From positions 3,906,001-3,970,000 of the forward strand of contig NZ_CP011072.1 in the NCBI RefSeq assembly GCF_001190925.1: 64,000 bases of DNA. The letters are read 5' to 3'. Position numbers and translations under genes: made by a program. Below are positions 8,240 through 16,407 of this stretch, one piece after another. Position 1 is the first letter of the stretch. The number at the start of each line of letters is the position of its first letter. The stretch is from Azoarcus sp. CIB. GTDB lineage: Bacteria; Pseudomonadota; Gammaproteobacteria; Burkholderiales; Rhodocyclaceae. The notes beneath the pieces were generated by a model that saw only the letters and a list, made by a program, of their open reading frames with translations, did not search any database and had not been told where the DNA came from.

Positions 8240-8632
8240 TCAGCTGCAGCTGGCCGGGGCGTCGCCGTCCTTGGCGCCCTTGATGACGAAGGCCTTGACG
8301 TCCTCGAGCAGCTCGGCGTCGGGCACGTCGGCGAACTTGTCGGCCGCCTTGTTCTGCGAGCGGATGCTGGCGCGGTAGTCCTTGCCGACGTACTTCTTGA
8401 GCGAGTCCTTGCCGGCGGCGTGCTTGTCGGCCTTGAGGTAGCTCTCCCACTGCGCCATCGTCATGGTGCTGGGGGCGATGGAGCCGCCGGTCTGGGCGGC
8501 GTGGCAGGCCGTGCACACGCTGCGGTAGTAGATGCGGCCGCGCTTCCAGTCGGCGTCGTAGGCGGCGGCGCCGAAACTCGCGCCGATGAGGCCTGCCGCG
8601 AGGGCCGTGAGCAATAGTTGACGGGTTTTCAT
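8240..8632 (-). CDS. Small periplasmic monohaem cytochrome c
   Basis: A 130-residue protein with a signal peptide (about 1-24, ending GAAAYDA) and one haem motif, CTACH, at residues 40-44. The fold continues with MTMAQWESYL, giving a candidate methionine axial ligand, and ends with AELLEDVKAFV, the usual C-terminal helix of class I cytochromes c. It is the promoter-proximal gene of the module. The gap to the rhodanese gene is 77 bases. It probably shuttles electrons between the octaheme protein and other periplasmic partners. The start is ATG 8632 with GGAGTG upstream. Confidence 0.86.
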   Translation of the reverse strand: MKTRQLLLTALAAGLIGASFGAAAYDADWKRGRIYYRSVCTACHAAQTGGSIAPSTMTMAQWESYLKADKHAAGKDSLKKYVGKDYRASIRSQNKAADKFADVPDAELLEDVKAFVIKGAKDGDAPASCS

Positions 8633-8727
8633 GACATGACACTCCGGTTTGCGGAAACTGTCTTCGCCTGCCCGTCGGCCCGCTTCCAGGTCGCAGCCCG
8701 GGGAACCCAAGGGCATACGAAATCTGG

Positions 8728-8767
8728 AATGATTCTATCAGCATTAAATTCGCATTTAATGATTCTC
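8728..8767 (-). promoter_or_regulatory. AT-rich promoter region with inverted and direct repeats
   Basis: Within high-GC surroundings this stretch is AT-rich. It holds a perfect inverted repeat CATTAAAT-TCGC-ATTTAATG (8742-8761) and two copies of AATGATTCT (8728-8736 and 8759-8767). On the minus strand TAGAAT (8737-8732) fits a -10 box; the matching -35 position (8760-8755, ATTAAA) is poor, as expected of an activator-dependent promoter. It would serve the cytochrome module. Promoter placement is inference. Confidence 0.5.
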
Positions 8768-8776
8768 TTATTTAAC

Positions 8777-8792
8777 TGTGACCCAGATCACT
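8777..8792. promoter_or_regulatory. CRP/FNR-family operator (TGTGA-N6-TCACT)
   Basis: TGTGA-CCCAGA-TCACT matches the CRP consensus TGTGA-N6-TCACA in nine of ten specified positions. Its centre (about 8784.5) lies roughly 60 bases upstream of the start expected from the minus-strand -10 at 8737-8732, a class I activator distance. The other divergent gene, rlmN, starts 153 bases to the right. In this lineage the binder could be CRP, a Dnr-type or another family member. The rest of the 312-base gap (8633-8944) shows only a short GC hairpin at 8880-8894. Confidence 0.6.
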
Positions 8793-8944
8793 TCGCGGCG
8801 CGTTTTCGCGGCAAGCCCGGGGGATCAGGTGTAAACTTTCGGTTTCCCGTGCGCCGCAACGAGTCCGCCGGGGCGGCATCCCGGCACAGCCGGGCCCGAC
8901 CCGATTCATCCGCGGCACCGGCCGTTCCCTGCTCCGCCCCTTCC

Positions 8945-10003
8945 ATGCGTATCGAACAACTCCGCCAGCGCCTGCGAGACCTTGGCGCCAAGCCCTGCCA
9001 CGAACAGGCGATCCTGCGCGCATGGGCCCAGGCGCGACCGCTCGACAGCGGCCGCAAGCGCGCCGACGGCTTCCTCTCGCCGCGCATCCTCGGCGCCCTG
9101 CCGGCGCTGAGCGAGGAACTGCAGGGGCTGGCGCGCGTGCTCTCGGAGCATCCCGGCGAAGACGGCTCGGCACGCCTGCTGGTGCAGCTCGCCGACGGCC
9201 AGTCGGTCGAAAGCGTCCTGCTGCCGCGCGACGGCGTGTGCGTGTCCTCGCAGGTCGGCTGCGCGGTCGGCTGCACCTTCTGCATGACCGGCCGCGACGG
9301 CCTCATCCGCCAGCTCGGCAGCGCCGAGATCGTCGCCCAGGTGGTGCTCGCGCGCGCCCGCCGCTTCGTCAAGAAAGTCGTGTTCATGGGCATGGGCGAG
9401 CCGGCGCACAACATCGACAACGTGCTGGAAGCGATCGACTTCCTCGGCACCGAGGGCGGCATCGGGCACAAGAACCTGGTGTTCTCGACGGTGGGCGACC
9501 ACCGCGTGTTCGAGCGCCTGCCGCAGGGGCGCGTGAAGCCCGCGCTCGCGCTGTCCCTGCACACGACGCGGCCCGAACTGCGCGAAGCGCTGCTGCCGCG
9601 CGCCCCGCGCATCACCCCCGAGGAGCTCGTCGAGCGCGGCGAGGAGTACGCACGCGCGACCGGCTATCCCATCCAGTACCAGTGGACCCTGCTCGCCGGC
9701 ATCAACGACACCGACGAGGAGATCGACGGCATCGTGCGCCTGCTCGCGGGCAAGTACGCGATCATGAACATGATCCCGTGGAACAGCGTCGAAGGTTTCG
9801 GCTTCGCGCGCCCCGAACGCGAGCACGCAGAGGCGATCGCCCGTCGGCTGCACGAACGCGGCGTGCTCACCAAGCTGCGCCAGTCCGCGGGGCAGGACGT
9901 CGACGGCGGCTGCGGCCAGCTGCGCGCACGCAAGGTCGTGCCGCGCACGCCGGCCGTGCTGCGGCGCTTTTCCGCATCGGACGCGGACCTGCGGGCGGAC
10001 TGA
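8945..10003 (+). CDS. RlmN/Cfr-family radical SAM RNA methyltransferase
   Basis: A 352-residue radical SAM enzyme of the family that methylates C2 or C8 of adenine in 23S rRNA and some tRNAs. The cluster motif is CAVGCTFC (CxxxCxxC). Flanking family blocks are VCVSSQVGC, GMGEPAHNIDNV, ALSLHTT, the tail motif QSAGQDVDGGCGQL with its catalytic cysteine, and IPWN. The ATG at 8945 gives the expected family length. Two features suggest a paralogue rather than the housekeeping RlmN: the tail reads AGQDVDGG where RlmN usually has RGDDIDAA, and neither ndk nor pilF/ispG adjoins. It converges on nnrS with 7 bases between. Confidence 0.85.
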   Translation: MRIEQLRQRLRDLGAKPCHEQAILRAWAQARPLDSGRKRADGFLSPRILGALPALSEELQGLARVLSEHPGEDGSARLLVQLADGQSVESVLLPRDGVCVSSQVGCAVGCTFCMTGRDGLIRQLGSAEIVAQVVLARARRFVKKVVFMGMGEPAHNIDNVLEAIDFLGTEGGIGHKNLVFSTVGDHRVFERLPQGRVKPALALSLHTTRPELREALLPRAPRITPEELVERGEEYARATGYPIQYQWTLLAGINDTDEEIDGIVRLLAGKYAIMNMIPWNSVEGFGFARPEREHAEAIARRLHERGVLTKLRQSAGQDVDGGCGQLRARKVVPRTPAVLRRFSASDADLRAD

Positions 10004-10010
10004 TCCGGCC

Positions 10011-11171
10011 TCAGTGCTCCTTGCCGTCGACGCGCGGCGCGAGCAGGAACGGGATGTAACGCCAGCCGAGGATCGCGAAGCACGCGGCCCACGCCAGGGC
10101 GGCAAGATGGATCCAGCCCGTGTAGGCAGCGGGCACGAGCTGCGGCAGCACGACGCGCGCGACGAAGGCGGCGATCATGATCCACAGCACGAGTTTGTCG
10201 CCCGCGTCGAACACGACCTTGCGCCCGGTATGCCCCTTGGAGATGCGCACCAGCATCGCGGGGATGATCAGCCCCATCACACCGAACGTGAACACGTGCA
10301 CCGACAGGCTCCCGACCCAGGCCGGCGTCGCGCGCAGGGCGCTGAATTCGAGCAGCAGCTGCATGACGATCGCCGCGTAACCGAGGTACATCACCGCCAG
10401 ATCCAGCCGGCGCATCGCGAGCTGCGGTTTCCAGAAGACCAGTCGCGCGACGAGCAAGAAGGCTAGCACGACCAGCAGGGCCCCGGCCATGGGCTTGGGC
10501 ATCCAGGCGACAAAGACCAGCGACAGTGCGGTCAGCTTGATCGGGTTGTCCAGCAGCGGATGGCGCAGGATCTCCGCCTGGAACACGCCCTTCATGAACT
10601 GCGTCAGCGTGCGTTCGAGCATCACGAGGAAGGCGACGCGAAAGAGCCCGATCGCCATCGTCACGCCGGACTGGAAGCTGTCGCCTCCCAGCATCAACAG
10701 CTTCGCGGCGATGAAGAGCGGCAGCGCGACGAGGAAGAAGTAGTTGTCGCGGAAACTGTCCCGGCTGCGAAAGCGGATCAGCGTCCACAGCAGCATCGCG
10801 ACGATGCTGCCGAGAAAGACCGTGTTCGACAGCCAGAACAGCGCCGCGGGCCATGCGCCGCCCCAGGCCATGCCGATGCGCTCGAACAGCCACGCCGCAA
10901 CCAGCCACATCAGCGCCGGGCCGTGATAGCCGCGGATCTGCACCCAGTTCTTCGACGCCGTCAGCAGGAAACCGCCCATCACGGCCCAGCCGAAGCCGAA
11001 GAACATCTCGTGCGCGTGCCACTGCACCGGCGTGAACCGCCCCGCCGGCGCAGGCAGGGCGCCGCTGAACATCAGCGCCCAAATGAGCGGCAGGCTCAGC
11101 CCCGCAAGGCACGCGAGGCTGAAGAAGGGGCGAAAACCGACGAGCCAGAGGGGGTGGGAGACGAGCTTCAT
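10011..11171 (-). CDS. nnrS: NnrS-family haem-copper membrane protein
   Basis: A 386-residue protein with about twelve hydrophobic segments. It shows the family's early block LWLVGFRPFFSLA, then FTPVQWHAHEMFFGFGWAVMGGFLLTA with conserved histidines, and the late blocks VHVFTFGVMGLIIPAMLVRISKGHTGR and GWRYIPFL. NnrS proteins contain haem and copper, and in denitrifiers they are associated with tolerance to nitric oxide. ATG 11171 is used; the frame is also open from a TTG at 11198, which lacks a ribosome-binding site. No FNR/NNR-type site was seen in the short upstream stretch. Confidence 0.9.
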   Translation of the reverse strand: MKLVSHPLWLVGFRPFFSLACLAGLSLPLIWALMFSGALPAPAGRFTPVQWHAHEMFFGFGWAVMGGFLLTASKNWVQIRGYHGPALMWLVAAWLFERIGMAWGGAWPAALFWLSNTVFLGSIVAMLLWTLIRFRSRDSFRDNYFFLVALPLFIAAKLLMLGGDSFQSGVTMAIGLFRVAFLVMLERTLTQFMKGVFQAEILRHPLLDNPIKLTALSLVFVAWMPKPMAGALLVVLAFLLVARLVFWKPQLAMRRLDLAVMYLGYAAIVMQLLLEFSALRATPAWVGSLSVHVFTFGVMGLIIPAMLVRISKGHTGRKVVFDAGDKLVLWIMIAAFVARVVLPQLVPAAYTGWIHLAALAWAACFAILGWRYIPFLLAPRVDGKEH

Positions 11172-11226
11172 GTGCAGGGTAAATAAGGCGGCAAGCAAAT
11201 ACTTGAAGGCTGCACGGGACAGCGTT

Positions 11227-11320
11227 CCTCCCCCTTCAAGGGGGAGGTCAGGAGGGGGATGGGTTTCTGCAGCGCCTGCCTAACCCATCCCCACCCCAAC
11301 CCTCCCCTTGAAGGGGAGGG
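11227..11320. repeat. REP-like inverted element, CCTCCCCCTT family
   Basis: Two perfect 21-base palindromes with AAG/CTT centres lie at 11227-11247 and 11300-11320. They are joined by complementary arms (GGAGGGGGATGGGTT on the left, AACCCATCCCCACCCC on the right), so the whole 94 bases form one large imperfect inverted repeat. It looks like a chromosomal REP/BIME unit in the gap between divergent nnrS and an MFS gene. The remaining gap (11321-11528) shows no convincing promoter or small gene. Confidence 0.8.
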
Positions 11321-11528
11321 AGCTATCGTGCGGCACTCAACCCGACATCACCTCATTGCTTGCCGGTTAATAAAAGCACCGAAAACGGATGACCGAACGA
11401 AACCGGGGCCGATTGTGGGCGAGGTCGGCAGGCATCTCCTTGATCTTCGACATTTCGCGCACCTGTCATTTCAACGCCCCGCAGCGCATGCCAGAATGCC
11501 GGCATCGGATTCGCCCCGGAACCGGACC

Positions 11529-12725
11529 ATGAAAGACGCACCGCCAGCCCCACTCGTGGCCGCGGCCCGCCCGAAACTGCCAGCCGCGATCTGGATGCTC
11601 GGCTTCGTCAGCCTGCTGATGGACGTTTCGTCCGAGCTGATCCACAGCCTGCTGCCGGTGTTCCTCGTCACCTCGCTCGGCGCCGGCGCCCTCGCGGTCG
11701 GCCTCATCGAGGGCGCGGCGGAGGCGACGGCGCTGATCGTCAAGGTCTTCTCCGGCGCGCTCTCGGACTACTGGGGCAAGCGCAAGCCGCTCGCGGTGCT
11801 CGGCTACGGGCTGGGCGCGATCTCCAAGCCCTTGTTCGCGCTCGCGACGAGCTCCGGCATGGTGCTCGGGGCACGCCTGATCGACCGCGTCGGCAAGGGC
11901 ATACGCGGCGCGCCGCGCGATGCGCTAGTCGCCGACATCGCCCCGCCGCAGATGCGCGGCGCGGCCTTCGGGCTGCGCCAGTCGCTCGACACGGTTGGGG
12001 CCTTCCTCGGCCCGCTGCTCGCGATGGGGCTGATGCTGCTGTGGGCGAACGACTTCCGCGCGGTGTTCTGGGTCGCGATCATCCCGGGCTTCCTTTCGGT
12101 CGCGCTGCTGTTCTTCGGCGTGCGCGAACCCGAACGCCCGCCCGGCATCCCGGTGCTCAACCCGATCCGCCGCGAAAACCTGCGCCTGCTGCCGCGCGCC
12201 TACTGGTGGGTCGTCGGCATCGGCGCGCTGTTCGCGCTGGCGCGCTTCTCGGAGGCCTTCCTCGTCCTGCGCGCGCTCGACGCCGGCCTGCCGGTCGCCT
12301 ACACGCCGCTGGTGCTGATCGGCATGAACGTCGTCTATTCGCTCACCGCCTACCCCTTCGGCCGCCTCGCCGACGGCATGAGCCACGCGCGCCTGCTCGC
12401 GCTCGGGCTCGTCGTGCTGATCGGCGCCGACCTCGCGCTGGCCCGCGGCGCCGACTGGCCCTGGCTCGTCGCCGGCATCGCGCTGTGGGGCCTGCACATG
12501 GGCATGAGCCAGGGCCTGCTCGCGACGATGATCGCCGACACCGCGCCGGCCGCGCTGCGCGGCACCGCCTACGGCGTCTTCAACCTCGTCAGCGGTATTG
12601 GCCTGCTGCTCGCGAGCGCGTTCGCCGGCCTGCTGTGGGAGCAGTTCGGCGCCTCGTGGGCCTTCATCGCCGGGGCCGCGCTGGCGGGCGCGACGCTGCT
12701 CGTCGTGCTCATGCGAGTGCGCTGA
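11529..12725 (+). CDS. MFS transporter
   Basis: A 398-residue protein with about eleven to twelve transmembrane helices and typical major facilitator loops: SDYWGKRKPLAVLGYG between helices 2 and 3 (the GxLaDrxGrk-type motif), RLIDRVGKGIRGAPRDALVAD, and GRLADGMSHARLLALG in the second half. The DRVGKGIRGAPRDAL block and opening FVSLLMDVSSELIHSLLPVFL mark a subgroup seen next to metal or drug-resistance genes, but no substrate can be read. The longer open frame from 11259 runs through the REP element and is rejected; ATG 11529 precedes the first hydrophilic N-terminus. Confidence 0.86.
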   Translation: MKDAPPAPLVAAARPKLPAAIWMLGFVSLLMDVSSELIHSLLPVFLVTSLGAGALAVGLIEGAAEATALIVKVFSGALSDYWGKRKPLAVLGYGLGAISKPLFALATSSGMVLGARLIDRVGKGIRGAPRDALVADIAPPQMRGAAFGLRQSLDTVGAFLGPLLAMGLMLLWANDFRAVFWVAIIPGFLSVALLFFGVREPERPPGIPVLNPIRRENLRLLPRAYWWVVGIGALFALARFSEAFLVLRALDAGLPVAYTPLVLIGMNVVYSLTAYPFGRLADGMSHARLLALGLVVLIGADLALARGADWPWLVAGIALWGLHMGMSQGLLATMIADTAPAALRGTAYGVFNLVSGIGLLLASAFAGLLWEQFGASWAFIAGAALAGATLLVVLMRVR

Positions 12726-12888
12726 AACGTCTGCGCCGATCCGCGTCCTGCCTGCGTCTCCAAGGGGCCTGAATTCGGCCCCCGCGCGCCCTTGACGACC
12801 ATCAATATCCCTTTCCGAACAAGCCCCTACAGTTGCCGCACGACCTGCCGTTAATGCAGGAGTCGCAGCCTTTGCGGTGCGACGGTTT

Positions 12889-12975
12889 CGCGCGTCAAGG
12901 GCACACCCGTCGAAAGGCGGGGCCGCAAATCCTCCGGGCTAAATCCTCCACGGACATGCTAGCGGGGTTGCCGTA
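12889..12975 (+). promoter_or_regulatory. Cyclic di-GMP-I (GEMM) riboswitch aptamer
   Basis: The conserved blocks of the GEMM-I aptamer appear in order: AAGGGCACACC (12897-12907); a GAAA-tetraloop hairpin, CCCGTC-GAAA-GGCGGG (12906-12921); CCGCAAATCCTCCGGGCTAAA (12923-12943), matching the family's CGCAAAGCCTCCGG-CTAA block with the tetraloop receptor; a short variable hairpin TCC/GGA (12944-12954); and GCTAGCGGGGTTGCCG (12958-12973). Compared with the Vibrio Vc2 example, nearly all hallmark positions are kept. The aptamer ends about 58 bases before the subtilase ATG at 13032. No T-run terminator follows it, so control is more likely at translation near AGGAGA (13018-13023). The gap before the aptamer (12726-12888) holds a hairpin, GTCGCA/TGCGAC at 12862-12883, and no clear promoter. 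Confidence 0.92.
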
Positions 12976-13031
12976 ACGATCACCGGATCGAGCGCTCTTG
13001 GCGTTTCACGCAGCACCAGGAGACGCGCATC

Positions 13032-15212
13032 ATGCAACACTGCCCCACCCTTCTCGCGATCGCGCTGGCGACCGCCTTTCCCCTGTCCGCGCTTGCCGAG
13101 GACGCCGTCCTGCAGGGGGCTCCGCTCACTTCGGGCGAGATCGCCTGGAACCGGGTCCATGTGCAGGTGAAATCGGATCTCGCCCACGCCGCCGGTCGCA
13201 CCGGCCGCGGTGCGACGGTCGCGGTCCTCGACACCGGCGTGCAGGGCAACCACATCGAACTCGACACCCAGCTCTCCGGCACCCGCATGTACGACGCGAC
13301 GATCCGCAAGTGGATCGCGCCGACCGACGGCGGCGGGCATGGCACCCACGTCGCCGGCATCATCGCCGGCTCGACCGGGACTGGCTACAGCTACGGCATC
13401 GCCCCCGATGCGAAGATCCTGCCGATCAAGGTGTTCGCCAGCGACACCGGGACGGCCAGCAGCACCTCCCTCGCGGCCGGCCTCAAGACCGCGGCGGGCA
13501 CGCGTGCCGTGGCGGTGATCAACCTGAGCCTGGGCGCGGGCGGTCCGCTCGGCGGCAGCGTCGAGAACGCATTGCGCTCGGCGATCGCCGCCGACAAGCT
13601 GGTCGTGGCGGCAGCCGGCAACGAGGGCGGCAGCGCCCCGATCTGGCCCGCGCGCTACGCGAAGGAGAGCTGGGCGAAGGGCCAGATCATCGCCGTCGGC
13701 GCCGTCGACGCGAACAACCAGCTCGCGAGCTTCTCCAACCGTGCCGGCGACACCGCGAACTGGTACCTCGTCGCGCCGGGCGTGAGCGTGCTGTCGTCCT
13801 ACAACGACGGCGGCTACGCGTTCATGAGCGGCACCTCGATGGCGACACCGGTCGTCGCCGGCGCGGCCGCGCTGCTCGAAGGCAGCTGGCCGCAGCTCAA
13901 GGCCGGCCAGGTCGCCTCGATCCTGTTCCAGACCGCCACCGATCTCGGCGATCCGGGCGTCGATGCGACATATGGCCGCGGCCTGCTCAACGTCGAGCGC
14001 GCGATGCAGCCGGTCGGCACGCTCGCCGTGCCGCTGGCAACTTCGTCGAAGAAGCCTCGGCGCTCGAGCGCCGCCCTGCGCGCCTCGGTCGCGTCGTGGA
14101 GCGGACTGCGCGCCGCGGTCGTCGACGGCCGCTTGCGCGGCATCGCGGTCGATGACTTCAACCGCGACTTCGCGACCGACTTCGGCACCGGCATCCGCGC
14201 GCCGGCCGTGGAACGCATCTCGGACGCGCTCGACATGGCCGGCCGCTCGCTGCAGTTCACCGAGCAGGTGCACGCCGACGGCTCGCGCTTCGTCGCCGCA
14301 GTCGAGGAGCGACGTCCCCAGGGGCTGCGCGCGGCGCACGACGCCCACCTCAGCCTGATCGCCAGCAGCGCGGTGTTCAGCCTTGCCGGCGGGCAGGAGC
14401 TGGCCTTCGCGACCGGCAGCCTTGCCGGCAGCTATTTCGGACTCGCCGGCACCGACCACAGCCTGGCGAATCCCTACCTCGGCCTCGCACGCACCTCCGC
14501 CCAACTGGCCTTCGGCCTCACGCGCGACGCGCTGAGCTTCAAGGCGGGCGTGCTCGACGCGGGACTCAACGCCGCAATGGTCCGCCAGCACGAATGGTCC
14601 GAAGTCAGCGGCGGCCGCGCAGCGATCACCGAGCTGAACTACGCCCTCGGACGCGACAGCCTGATCGGCATCCAGTACGCCGACGTCGCCGAACGGGAAT
14701 CGTGGCTCGGCAGCGTCGCCGGCGATGCCCTGGCGCTGGAGCAGGCCGGGACGCGCACCGTCACGGCGCACGCGCGTTACCGCGTCGGCCGGGACACACT
14801 GCTCGCCGCACGCTACTCGGCCGGCCGCACCGCCGACACGCACGGCAAGGCCCTGCTCGGTTCGGCGGAGGGCGTCCGCTCCGAATCCTTCGCGCTCGGC
14901 CTGATCGGCCATGATGGCCTCACGCGCGGCGACCGCTTCGCCCTCACGCTGTCGAGCCCGCTGCGCATCACTGCCGGTACTGCGAGGATTTCGATGCCGG
15001 TCGCGATCACCGCCGCCGGCGACACGGTGTTCGAATCGCGGCGCATCGCGCTTGCCGCCACCAGCCGCGAATTGAAGCTGGGCCTCGACTACGTGCGTCC
15101 GCTGTCGGCCGCGTCCAGCCTGTCGGTGCTCCTGGCGACCCGCGACAACGCAAATCACGTCGCCGGCGAGCGCGACATGCAGGCCGGCGTCGTGTATCGC
15201 ACGGCATTCTGA
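13032..15212 (+). CDS. S8 subtilisin-like autotransporter serine protease under c-di-GMP riboswitch control
   Basis: A 726-residue secreted protein. The signal peptide covers about 1-22 (cleavage after ALA). The S8 protease domain (about 45-340) carries D67 (VAVLDTGV), H103 (GHGTHVAG), oxyanion N197 (AAGNEGG) and S269 (MSGTSMATP). A Ser/Lys/Arg-rich linker lies near 360. The C-terminal region of about 280 residues alternates polar and hydrophobic residues and ends in Phe (VVYRTAF), as outer-membrane barrels do, so it probably acts as an autotransporter or barrel domain. Subtilase autotransporters process adhesins and surface proteins in other genera. AGGAGA lies 8 bases before the ATG. The GEMM aptamer upstream ties expression to c-di-GMP, hence to attachment or motility; on or off is not known. 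Confidence 0.9.
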   Translation: MQHCPTLLAIALATAFPLSALAEDAVLQGAPLTSGEIAWNRVHVQVKSDLAHAAGRTGRGATVAVLDTGVQGNHIELDTQLSGTRMYDATIRKWIAPTDGGGHGTHVAGIIAGSTGTGYSYGIAPDAKILPIKVFASDTGTASSTSLAAGLKTAAGTRAVAVINLSLGAGGPLGGSVENALRSAIAADKLVVAAAGNEGGSAPIWPARYAKESWAKGQIIAVGAVDANNQLASFSNRAGDTANWYLVAPGVSVLSSYNDGGYAFMSGTSMATPVVAGAAALLEGSWPQLKAGQVASILFQTATDLGDPGVDATYGRGLLNVERAMQPVGTLAVPLATSSKKPRRSSAALRASVASWSGLRAAVVDGRLRGIAVDDFNRDFATDFGTGIRAPAVERISDALDMAGRSLQFTEQVHADGSRFVAAVEERRPQGLRAAHDAHLSLIASSAVFSLAGGQELAFATGSLAGSYFGLAGTDHSLANPYLGLARTSAQLAFGLTRDALSFKAGVLDAGLNAAMVRQHEWSEVSGGRAAITELNYALGRDSLIGIQYADVAERESWLGSVAGDALALEQAGTRTVTAHARYRVGRDTLLAARYSAGRTADTHGKALLGSAEGVRSESFALGLIGHDGLTRGDRFALTLSSPLRITAGTARISMPVAITAAGDTVFESRRIALAATSRELKLGLDYVRPLSAASSLSVLLATRDNANHVAGERDMQAGVVYRTAF

Positions 15213-15325
15213 CGCACGGCGTCCTGTCCGCGGAGCGCATCCGCGGGCTCGCCCGCGTTGCGGACATATCGGGGGCGACGGGCTTGTCGCTACAATCGCG
15301 GCCTGAATTCACGAGCCCCCGATCG

Positions 15326-16273
15326 ATGCATCCGCCCGCCCTGCTCCTCCTCGGCCCCACCGCCAGCGGCAAGACCGCATCGGCGCTCGCGCTCGCACGC
15401 ATGCTCCCGGTCGAGATCGTCAGCGTCGATTCTGCCCTCGTCTATCGCGACATGGACATCGGCACCGCCAAACCGACCACCGAGGAACGGGCGGCCTGCC
15501 CGCATCACCTGATCGACATCGTCAGTCCGGAAGAGAACTACTCGGCCGCGCAGTTCCGCGCCGACGCGCTGCGCCTGATGGACGAGATCACCACGCGCGG
15601 CCGCATCCCGCTGCTCGCGGGCGGCACGATGCTGTACTTCAAGGCGCTGCGCGACGGGCTGTCCGACCTCCCTGCCGCCGACGCGGCGCTGCGCGCGGAG
15701 ATCGACGCGAACGCGGCAAAGCACGGCTGGCCCGCGCTACATGCGGAACTCGCGCGCCTCGACCCCGACGCCGCAGCGCGGCTCGAACCGACCGACTCCC
15801 AGCGCATCCAGCGCGCGCTCGAGATCGTCCGCCTCACGGGCCGCCCGCTCGCCGACAGCTACGCAAAGCGGGAGATGGCGCCGCCGCCCTTCCGCCTGCT
15901 GCCGATCGCGCTCGCGCCGTCCGACCGCGCGGTGCTGCACGCGCGCATCGAGCAGCGCTTCGACGCAATGCTCGCCGCCGGACTCATCGACGAGGTGCGC
16001 CGCCTGCGCGAACGCTACCGGCTCGATCTGTCGATGCCCTCGATGCGCTGCGTAGGCTACCGGCAGGCCTGGGAATACCTCGACGGCACGGACGACTACG
16101 CCACGATGCGCTTCAAGGGCATCGCCGCGACGCGCCAGCTCGCGAAGCGCCAGCTCACCTGGCAGCGCCAGTTCCGCGAAACCTGGCCGGAACTGATCGA
16201 ACTCGACTGCCTGCGCCCCGACCTCGCCAAGGCCGTCGCCGCGACCGCGCAACGCCTGCTCGCCACCGCGTAG
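15326..16273 (+). CDS. miaA: tRNA dimethylallyltransferase
   Basis: A 315-residue enzyme that transfers a dimethylallyl group to N6 of A37 in tRNAs reading UNN codons. It has P-loop GPTASGKT (about 9-16), the substrate block [35 protein letters not shown] and the late GYRQAWEYL and [12 protein letters not shown] motifs, all standard for MiaA. ATG 15326 gives a normal length; a TTG at 15284 in the same frame is rejected. A -10-like TACAAT lies at 15291-15296. The usual neighbours mutL and hfq are absent here. Confidence 0.96.
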   Translation: MHPPALLLLGPTASGKTASALALARMLPVEIVSVDSALVYRDMDIGTAKPTTEERAACPHHLIDIVSPEENYSAAQFRADALRLMDEITTRGRIPLLAGGTMLYFKALRDGLSDLPAADAALRAEIDANAAKHGWPALHAELARLDPDAAARLEPTDSQRIQRALEIVRLTGRPLADSYAKREMAPPPFRLLPIALAPSDRAVLHARIEQRFDAMLAAGLIDEVRRLRERYRLDLSMPSMRCVGYRQAWEYLDGTDDYATMRFKGIAATRQLAKRQLTWQRQFRETWPELIELDCLRPDLAKAVAATAQRLLATA

Positions 16274-16322
16274 CAACCGCGGGCTCTGTCGTAGGGCGGA
16301 AAAGCGAAGCGCCTTCCGCCGC

Positions 16323-16407
16323 ATGCAGGTCTACCGCTGTGGGAGCGGCTTCAGCCGCGAATGGGCGCCGATTCGCGGCTGAAGCCGCTCCCACACAGGA
16401 CCTGCAT
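16323..16407. repeat. REP-like palindrome, GGGAGCGGCTTCAGCC family, copy 1
   Basis: A perfect 24-base inverted repeat (16339-16362 and 16371-16394, 8-base loop), flanked by a second matching pair, ATGCAGGTC (16323-16331) and GACCTGCAT (16399-16407). The core is shared almost base for base with the element at 25818-25869, so it is a dispersed repeat. It lies between the converging miaA and membrane-protein genes and could act as a transcript-end structure. Confidence 0.85.

Noticed and set aside
11172-11198. Upstream TTG start for nnrS
   Set aside because: No ribosome-binding site, and it adds nine residues before the well-conserved MKLVSHPLW-like opening; ATG 11171 is simpler.
12792-12820. 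Sigma-70 promoter TTGACG upstream of the riboswitch
   Set aside because: No acceptable -10 lies 16 to 18 bases after it; FliA and sigma-54 patterns were also looked for and not found.
12939-15158. A 739-codon open frame on the minus strand across the subtilase gene
   Set aside because: It is antisense to a gene with a full catalytic triad and signal peptide, and its Arg/Gly/Ala-rich translation has no domain. Long antisense frames are normal at this GC content.
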